Part shown: one piece after another, positions 57,728-64,000 of the stretch
Numbering within the stretch: the first letter of the stretch is position 1
Layout: every line of letters starts with the position of its first letter
Source: Symbiodinium natans
Lineage: Eukaryota > Sar > Dinophyceae > Suessiales > Symbiodiniaceae
Assembly: GCA_905221605.1 (NCBI GenBank)
Contig: CAJNDS010002766.1
Location: 220,830-284,829, forward strand
Direction: 5' to 3'
DNA: 64,000 nucleotides
Notes under the pieces: model-generated
The model's database searches: none
What the model was told of the DNA's origin: nothing
The model's input: the letters and a program-made list of their open reading frames with translations, nothing else
Position numbers and translations under genes: made by a program

Positions 57728-60045
57728 CTAGCGCTGCGGATGGAGCTGAAGATCTTGCATGGCCCGATCCCGGAGGGCGGCGGCGACTGCCTGCATCAAA
57801 ATGCGCATTTCTGTGGTGCTTCATAGTGAGGGAATGGAGTTTATAGGGATTCTTCTGTAAAAACAATTCTGCTATTGTGAGGGCTGCGTATAGAAACCGC
57901 ACAAGGGCTTTACCTACCCATGCCTGCATGCCGCAGCGTTTTAGCAACCTTCGGGTTTTTCTTCGGGTATTCGCACAGAAACAGGGGCATGGATCACGGT
58001 CTCTGTAGCAACAGAAGTCGTAGTGCTGATAAGATAGTGATACATGGTTGCAATGTTCAATCATGATCTGTGTAACCCTTTCACAAAGAACCACGACAGT
58101 TTATTCCTAATGACAACCATCATCATCATGATCATGAACATGAGAATGAGAATGATGGTGATATTGACAATGACGGTTGTCTCTTGACATGCATCTGGGC
58201 CAGCAACCTGTGCCTGAACCACTTTGCCAGTGAAGGATCTCAGCAGTGGCAGCATTCGATAATCAGAGCCCAAAAAGAGACCATGATTCAGAACAAGCCC
58301 CACAAACGTGTTGACATGGAATGCGCCCTCCCTGAACCGCTTTCCTGACCTCCACGCCGCTGTCGCTGAGTGAATTCTCGTGAAGCCAGAGCTCCGCGAG
58401 CGCGTTGTTGGCACGCAGGCCATGGACCAATGCCTGCGGCGTGGTCGCTGAGGAATCCCGAAGCATGATGCTGCTTTGATTTACTCGTCGTGCATCGTCG
58501 TTCAACGCAGAGCCCTGAACCCTCTAACTTGAGCACTCCAGGCCTCAGCCCCAACATCGCCGAAGCCGTTGCTGGAGAGGGTCAGGTCCTGCAGGCCCTT
58601 GTGGTCTGCAATGCCTTTGGCAATGGCCTGGCCAGAAACGGGGCGCTTCGTGCCCATGCTACCACTCCTAATCCCCGACTCCCTGCCTGCAGGCCCGCGT
58701 CGCCGATGCGGTTCTCGTGCAGCCACAGCAGTCGGAGCGCGGAGTGGCCCTGGATGCCGGCTCCCAGCGCCTGCACCGGGCACAACCGAAGCACCCCCGA
58801 AGACCCGCCACTCTTGAAGCTCGCCCTGCTGTATCCTGAACCTCCCCCAACTCGAGAGCTGAGGATGAGCAGTCTTCAGCTGAATTGCTCCTCAAGACAC
58901 TTTGGAGCCATCGGGAGCATCGCCAGGCTCTTCACTAAGGGCAGAATGTCGAAGAATGAGTGGCAGCCATAAAGTAACATGACGAGCATTTTGAAGGCTA
59001 GCCTGACAGCAAGCAACAAGCCTATGAGTCTACAAACTGATGGGGCAACTCTCGAATGACACAGAGTCGGGGAGCTAGGCTTAGCTAATCTTGGCCTGAC
59101 CAGCTCAGAACCCCCAGTCACCACAAGTCAGCACGGTAGCAAACAGAAGGGCGGAATTTCGTGCACACAGGAGATCCTTGGGGTAGTCCAGTGAGAAATT
59201 AGAGGGTCTGGCAGATATCTGGGCGGCGTGGACGTCTTAAATTTCGATTCTGCCGGTGAGAAGCAAGGCCAAGAACGGCAGCTAGCCGGGCTCACTCCAA
59301 AAGAGAGAAGCACAATGACAACACAACACCACGAGCATAAACGGGGCGCGGAACAGTGCACCACTACAGGAAGCGCACGGACCCGCCTCCACAATCCCTG
59401 ACAAAGGACATGACTTAAATACATCTTTGCGGACAGTGGTGCTTCAAGTTGTGCTTGGGTCTTTGAAAGGGAAGTGAAGCGGAGTCTTGTCCTTCTTCCG
59501 TTGCAAGGTTCAAGGGCAGTACTCCGTACTGTCCATGCGGGAATTGGCGTCGGCCTCTACCAAGTACAGGCCCCGGCAGGGCTTCATGGGACAGGGAACC
59601 ACCCTTTGCCCCCCAGATCCCCCAAAACCCTTCCCATGATGTAAGATCTGTATAACGGACACAGACAAAACAGCCAGCACGTTGCCCTGCACCCCACAGA
59701 AGCACTCCCTTAAACAATGTCTCGGCTATTGAGCAGACCTGCTTCGATCAGAGTGGCCCAGCCTCCGCTCCGGAGTCCCCGATGGCGTTCTGCCGCAGTC
59801 TCAGCTCCTCTCGCCGAGCTCAACCCCGTCGCGTGGAAAAGCAAGCACAGTCACGCAAAGCTCGCCAGATCGAGCTGCGCCCTTAAAGAGGCTTCGCAGC
59901 GTTGTAGCGACTTGAAGCTTCTTGGGCCAAAGCTCATCACATTTTCGGCTGCCCTCCCCAATTTCATCAGCACTCCCACCTGAAACCCTATAAACGCAAC
60001 GACGTCCTCGAGGTGAGGCAGGGCCTTCAGCGCGGCACCCAGGGC
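57728..60045 (-). pseudogene. HET-like/LRR gene D, C-terminal remnant
   Basis: Exons: 60045-60007 (ALGAALKALPHLE) + 59807-59763 (ELRLRQNAIGDSGAE), 58770-58687 (LRLLWLHENRIGDAGLQ), 58627-58544 (LQDLTLSSNGFGDVGAE), 58433-58350 (LAELWLHENSLSDSGVE) and terminal 57790-57728 (LQLHPQR, TAG). All remain open with the usual GC, GA or GT donors. The order differs from B and C: the split LRR comes before a and b. Upstream, homology stops at about 60.22 kb, about 15 bp short of where the next LRR exon should begin, and no HET-like exon follows in the window. It is probably a decapitated gene, unless its N-terminal part lies beyond an insertion to the right. Confidence 0.6.
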
Positions 60046-60223
60046 CTCTGCACGAGAGAAGCCAGAGAAAACTTGCGCCTAATGCCGAACGCCCTTCGGC
60101 AGACCTTGACTCGTCACAGCCCGAGTCTCTCCAGAGGACCATGAACAGAATAAACACTTAACACGGAACAGGCAAGGTACATCTGCTGCAATGCAGCAGG
60201 CAAACCAGCAAGTCCCAACTGGA

Positions 60224-60916
60224 TCCGGCAAAACAGTCCGAGCCGGACCTTGTGGGCAATGGAGATGCATGGAAGACCCAGCAGAGCTCCACGGGGGAAC
60301 GGGAGGCGACCCGCCCGTGCAGTGGCTTCGCCTTTTGAACTTCAATTGCACTGGCTGTGGTAACATTCCAACCCATAACCTCAACTTCGTGCCTGGTCCT
60401 GGGGAAAGGCAACCAGCGATCTTGTATGGAGAGGATGGAAGACGCATCGAGCTCCAATGTGCCCTTTGTCTTGAAAACTTCCTGGAGTGCACGTGGAGCT
60501 GGCCGAGCTTCGATCAAGCAGTCAGGAGACAGGTGTTTCTGGATGCGAACAAAATACACGCTGCTGTCCTCGGAGAGGAGCAGCCACTCTTTCCGGCCCT
60601 TGTGATGCCAGCGAAAGCAGAGTGCTTGGTGGAAAGTCCTGCTTTGGCTGGGACCACAATTGGCTCTATGGGCCCAAGTTCGCTCTACACTTGCCAGGTT
60701 GCTCGAGCTTCTTACCTGGTCTTCCAAAGCTGGAGAAACTCCACAGCCGGCTGTAAGAGGACTCGCATAAGGGAAGAGTTCCCCAAGCCGGGCTGCTTCG
60801 CCCTCCAGTCGGGCCGTGCCTTCCTTCTGGCTCTCTGCATCGCAAGTTGGGTGAGAAGACTCCAACCCGTCACTTGTTGGCAGTGAGGGTCTCGACTGCA
60901 CAGGTGCTCTGGACAT
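60224..60916 (-). pseudogene. Damaged copy of the 62.5-63.4 kb gene with internal inversion
   Basis: 60544-60916 matches 63063-63435 in the same orientation and includes the same ATG (minus, 60914-60916). 60224-60543 matches 62735-63055 in reverse complement, so the segment coding residues ~127-233 is flipped. The last ~70 residues are absent. Both strands stay open across the junction, which creates chance ORFs (for example plus 60191-60886). Confidence 0.8.
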
Positions 60917-61048
60917 GGCTCAAATGAAGGCTGTGAAAAAGCAGGCCTGGTACCCGAAACAGTTAGGGGACTCGAGGCTGGTTCACACAGCTACCGCTCT
61001 GCTACCTGTGCACCCCACCGGGGTTGAGCCGAGACCTTGAGCCAATCA
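60544..61048. repeat. ~505-bp direct repeat, left copy
   Basis: Pairs with 63063-63567 in direct orientation, roughly 94% identical where I compared them. Both begin TGCGAACAAA and end near GAGCCA(A/G)TCA, an LTR-like TG...CA. No primer-binding site, polypurine tract or target duplication is evident. Confidence 0.85.
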
Positions 61049-62517
61049 CTACGGTGTCACATATATCACTCGAAAGCGGGCTGAGTCGCTAGCCAGGTTA
61101 GGCTCTTCGGAACCGGAGTTCCGGTAGGTATTAACTATGCACGGAAAAGGGACTCTCGAGGTGTCCTTGGCCTGCTTGACACGGCCGTACTATGTGCAGG
61201 GAGCACCGAGAGAAGAAAAAGGGCCTAACCAGTTCCGCGAGAAGCTCGGCGGCCAACGGCTACTCACTGGTTTGGCACTGTACAAAGCCCTAGGCAAAAT
61301 GTTCTGCAGGTTGAACTGCCTGGTCTGTACTGCCTACCCTATCAGCCCTGCCAGTACAGGGGAGAAACTCACCCACTTCCGGCTCACTCAGAAAAGGCAG
61401 AAGGTCTGGAACCGATACATGGGCAATGCCTGTACTAAACTGAACGCAAGTGGCTTGGCAAAGTCGCCAACCTCCGGCACAGGCCTAGGCTTTCTCGCCC
61501 TTACTAACCTAGGCCCCAGGAACTCATGCCGCAGCAGCAATGAGCTCCTGTTAGCCCCGTTTGCTGACCTGGCTTTCTCGCACTTACTCACCAGGGAGGG
61601 GAACCAGCTTTCTCGCTCTTACTAACTGGTTCAACCTCAGCGGCTCCAAGGAGCCCATACCACTTGCACGCAGGGAGGGCTTGGTTGATTTGGGCAAAAG
61701 CTCAGTTGGGCAGGCTTTCAGGCACCGAGCCACAGCCTTTAACCTCCACAATCTGGTGCCTCTGGCTGTCCGTCAGCCAAGCATTGGTCCCTAACAACAA
61801 CGCCTGCCGCTAGGCTTCCTCCAAGATGGGCTTGCACCACCCGGAGAGAAACAACAGCACCCTGCAGGAATCTCAAAGGAGATCCTCGACAGGCCAAACA
61901 CGGGTAACCCCAAACTGATGCAGGGAAATGCCCTAAACCTCATACGGTCGGCGTACTAGGATCCTCGTCCGTTCCTGCCACACCTCAGCGCCCTCCCTCC
62001 CCTCATCAGCCAGTGAGGATCTTCAGGGTGCGGTTCTAACGTTATCCTTTCGTGCGCTGTGTTTGCGAGAACCCCGTGTTGGGCCTGTGGAAGACCCACA
62101 AGCACCTGAGCCCGAAAACCCGGTCCAGCGGTCTGCTGCACATACCGAGCAAAGGGGCCGAACCGGTGTCAGGCTGAACAAAAGCCGCATCGAGGCGGCC
62201 TGTCCTGCAGGGTGTCCATCGGAACAACTGCGAAAATATTCCGACGGATGGATCTGGGTACGTGCCGGGACTGAGCACTTCTGCTTGCATTCTTACAACC
62301 TGCATCCTTATGCGATCATTAAATGATCCAATTCTATGCAAGATTCTCCGTGGTGCCCTATGGCACTCTCAGTTTGGGAACGGACTCACAGGACCGTCGC
62401 TGATTGGACGGGGAGAAGCTTCACCCGTGACAAAGGGATCCCGGAGGGTGAGCATCTCACCCTTGATTCTGGCAGGGCATAGCTCCTGCAATTTGGGTGG
62501 GTTGGGGCCGGATTAGG
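61049..62517. other. Unassigned region between the two gene copies
   Basis: Contains a plus frame at 61137-61625 (162 codons, GLALYKALGKMFCRLNC) with no recognised family, and three copies of GCTTTCTCGC(C/A/T)CTTACT-type 17-mers (61489, 61571, 61609). No repeat partner elsewhere in the window. Confidence 0.4.
61137..61625 (+). CDS. Hypothetical ORF, 162 codons
   Basis: Starts at ATG and is open for 162 codons; includes GPNQFREKLGGQRLLTGLAL and two CxxC-like cysteines. The second half overlaps the 17-mer repeats, giving the repeated reading GLGFLALTNL. It may be real or chance; no second copy is available for comparison. Confidence 0.2.
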   Translation: MHGKGTLEVSLACLTRPYYVQGAPREEKGPNQFREKLGGQRLLTGLALYKALGKMFCRLNCLVCTAYPISPASTGEKLTHFRLTQKRQKVWNRYMGNACTKLNASGLAKSPTSGTGLGFLALTNLGPRNSCRSSNELLLAPFADLAFSHLLTREGNQLSRSY

Positions 62518-63435
62518 TCAGACCTCCCATGGGACGTCTTCCAAGTCTTCAAAGCCACACACCAGCCAATCACTGTTGCCTGCTTCTTCTGGGGAGTCTA
62601 GATCCAGAGAACACCCTTCCTCAAGGAAGGTCCAGCCATGTGCGCTGGCTGCAGAAGACAGCGGCGCCAGCAAAGGTTCTACGGGCTCCGTACCTTGGTG
62701 ACCTAACTGACGCAAGTTAGCAAGGGAAGCGTAGTCCAGAAACACCGGTCTCCTAACTGCTTGGTCGAAACTCGGCCAGCTCCACGTGCACGCTAGGAAG
62801 CTTTCAAGACAAAGGGCACAGTAGAGCTCGATGCGTCTTCCATCCTCTCCATGCAAGATCGCTGGTTGCCTTTTCCCAGGACCGGGCAAGAGGTTGAGGT
62901 TATGGGTTGGAATGTTACCACAGCCAGTGCAATTAAAGTACAAAAGGCGAAGCCACTGCACGGGCGGGTCGCCTCCCGTTCCCCCGTGGAGCTCTGCTGG
63001 GTCTTCCATGCATCTCCATTGCCCACAGGGTCCGGCTCGGACTGTTTTGCCGGATTTGCTGGTGCGAACAAAATACACGCTGCTGTCCTCGGAGAGGAGC
63101 AGCCACTCTTTCCGGCCCTTGCGATGCCAGCGAAAGCAGAGTGCTTGGTGGAAAGTCCTGCATTGGCTGGGACCACAATTGGCTCTATGGGCCCAAGTTC
63201 GCTCTGGATTTGCCAGGCTGCTCGAGCATCTTACCTGGTCTTCCAAGGCTGGAGAAACTCCACAGCCGGCTGTAAGAGGACTCGCATAAGGGAAGAGTTC
63301 CCCAAGCCGGGCTGCTTCGCCCTCCAGTCGGGCCGTGCCTTCTTTCTGGCTCTCTGCAGAGCAAGTTGGGTGAGATGACTCCAACCCATCACTTGCTAGC
63401 AGTGAGGATCTCGACTGCACAGGTGCTCTGGACAT
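62518..63435 (-). CDS. Uncharacterised Cys-rich protein, 305 aa
   Basis: A single open frame from ATG (63433-63435) to TGA (62518-62520). The N-terminal half is low complexity; then HQALCFRWHRKGRKEWLLLS, SEDSSVYFV, a Cys cluster (C137, C142, NCTGCGN at 169/172, CALC at 206/209) that could bind zinc, and an acidic C-terminus (LVCGFEDLEDVPWEV). No family is recognised with confidence. Pair spacing resembles a zinc ribbon. It may be one exon of a larger gene or part of a mobile element, as a retroelement-like fragment lies just upstream on the same strand. Confidence 0.5.
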   Translation of the reverse strand: MSRAPVQSRSSLLASDGLESSHPTCSAESQKEGTARLEGEAARLGELFPYASPLTAGCGVSPALEDQVRCSSSLANPERTWAHRANCGPSQCRTFHQALCFRWHRKGRKEWLLLSEDSSVYFVRTSKSGKTVRAGPCGQWRCMEDPAELHGGTGGDPPVQWLRLLYFNCTGCGNIPTHNLNLLPGPGKRQPAILHGEDGRRIELYCALCLESFLACTWSWPSFDQAVRRPVFLDYASLANLRQLGHQGTEPVEPLLAPLSSAASAHGWTFLEEGCSLDLDSPEEAGNSDWLVCGFEDLEDVPWEV

Positions 63436-63567
63436 GGCTCAAATGGAGGCTGTGAAAAGCAGGCCTGGTACCCAAAACAGTTAGGGGACTCGAGGCTGGT
63501 TCACACAGCTACCGCTCTGCTACCTGTGCACCCCACCGGGGTTGAGCCGAGATCTTGAGCCAGTCAC
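63063..63567. repeat. ~505-bp direct repeat, right copy
   Basis: Partner of 60544-61048. It covers the first ~125 codons of the 305-aa frame and ~130 bp upstream of its ATG. Confidence 0.85.
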
Positions 63568-63788
63568 ATATATCAACTCCCCCTCATGACCAATAGTTTC
63601 ACTGTTGGTCACGTCAACTAAGCTCCACGCAAAGTCAACTAAGCTCCTCGCCGGGCCATGGATTCCGGCGCATTCCTCAGTCCTAGACCGCTGCACTGCT
63701 TCATACCGCTGGAGGTCGACTAACTCTCGCAAAGTAACCTGGCTGGGCGGGTGGGCGGGCAAGCCAGGGGCGGGCGGGCGGGCGCGAA

Positions 63789-63986
63789 TTACCGCAGTCG
63801 CAAGCTTTCCAGGGCGACGTCCGCGAAAGCTGGCGGATAGTGCTGCGTTTCTTTGAGATCAAAGTTTCGTGAATGATCTCCCTTGCAAGAACATGCAAAC
63901 GTTTCGGACATTGTTCGCACAAACTGTTCATCGTTCGACATCAGTTTCCAAATCTTTCGGATAGGTAATCCATCTCTGCCTACCAA
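63789..63986 (-). mobile_element. Retroelement polyprotein-like fragment
   Basis: Minus-strand frame reading LMSNDEQFVRTMSETFACSC, then GDHSRNFDLKETQHYPPAF and ADVALESLRLR, stop. A Cys cluster, then a His, then TQ-YPP-F is a pattern I recall from dinoflagellate retrotransposon polyproteins (near the integrase/RT region). It is short and isolated here; the rest may lie right of the window. A second frame, 63762-63570 (VTLRELVDLQRYEAVQRS), may belong to it. Confidence 0.35.
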
Positions 63987-64000
63987 GCCTGAAACACAGC

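Larger units (their letters stand above)
45270..60221. repeat. Segmental duplication unit 3
   Basis: Third copy of the unit. It starts with the same AAGCCCACAGCGG sequence and ends abruptly at about 60.22 kb, where LRR-intron sequence meets unrelated DNA. Confidence 0.85.

Noticed and set aside
60191-60886. 231-codon plus ORF including the Cys cluster
   Set aside because: Arises from the inversion: its first half is the flipped coding segment, its second half is antisense to the gene. The intact form is the minus frame at 62518-63435.
60914-60925. TGGCTCAA resembling the end of the dinoflagellate spliced leader, and GTAGCCATT at 25016
   Set aside because: Only 8-9 matching bases and no AG acceptor context; likely chance. 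A relic leader would need about 20 bases.
60980-61025. tRNA-like string (GGTAGC-AGCGGTAGC on minus)
   Set aside because: No acceptor stem, T-arm or anticodon loop can be built; it lies within the 505-bp repeats.

Overview
This is nuclear DNA of a eukaryotic alga, most likely a core dinoflagellate; I cannot name the species. Four observations point there. (1) CCCTAAA/TTTAGGG telomere-type repeats are scattered through the window. (2) GC-rich coding exons sit in large, repeat-filled introns. (3) Inferred splice donors are mostly GC, with some GT and GA, nearly all in an AG|G context, as described for dinoflagellates. (4) The main gene family, with ordered blocks ALSHSWES / FVDYMSLYQFPR / MHLLYAH / RGWCRAE followed by ribonuclease-inhibitor-type leucine-rich repeats (LRRs), is one I recognise from dinoflagellate genomes.

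The window is a head-to-tail segmental duplication. The sequence at position 1 recurs at about 18175 and 45270, giving three units of about 18, 27 and 15 kb. Each boundary lies just downstream (minus strand) of one N-terminal module. All main genes are on the minus strand. Gene A (717-3280) shows its N-terminal module and first LRR exon; the rest lies left of the window. Gene B runs from about 21.1 kb to 12.5 kb and gene C from about 48.8 kb to 33.6 kb. Gene D (60045-57728) has only its C-terminal LRR exons, because its upstream part is replaced at about 60.22 kb by unrelated sequence. Each LRR occupies one phase-0 exon of 81-84 bp, or a 39+45 bp pair. Gene C gained LRRs through tandem copies of a ~3.1-kb cassette inside its introns. 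Paralogous LRRs differ mainly at the exposed positions of the LxxLxLxxN strand, and the N-terminal blocks match the order of the fungal HET domain. My reading is a tandem cluster of HET-like/LRR receptor genes that diversify by exon-cassette duplication. This is inference; no function is demonstrated.

Between the genes lie duplicated non-coding blocks (families R1-R5 and R7 here), microsatellites, a 2.3-kb C-rich satellite with a 100-N gap (23964-24063), a 38-bp-armed inverted repeat around an AAAAGTCCCG array, and a 47-nt G run. The right end (60.2-64 kb) differs: it holds an intact 305-codon minus-strand ORF, a second damaged copy of it with an in-place ~320-bp inversion, and a fragment resembling dinoflagellate retroelement polyproteins.
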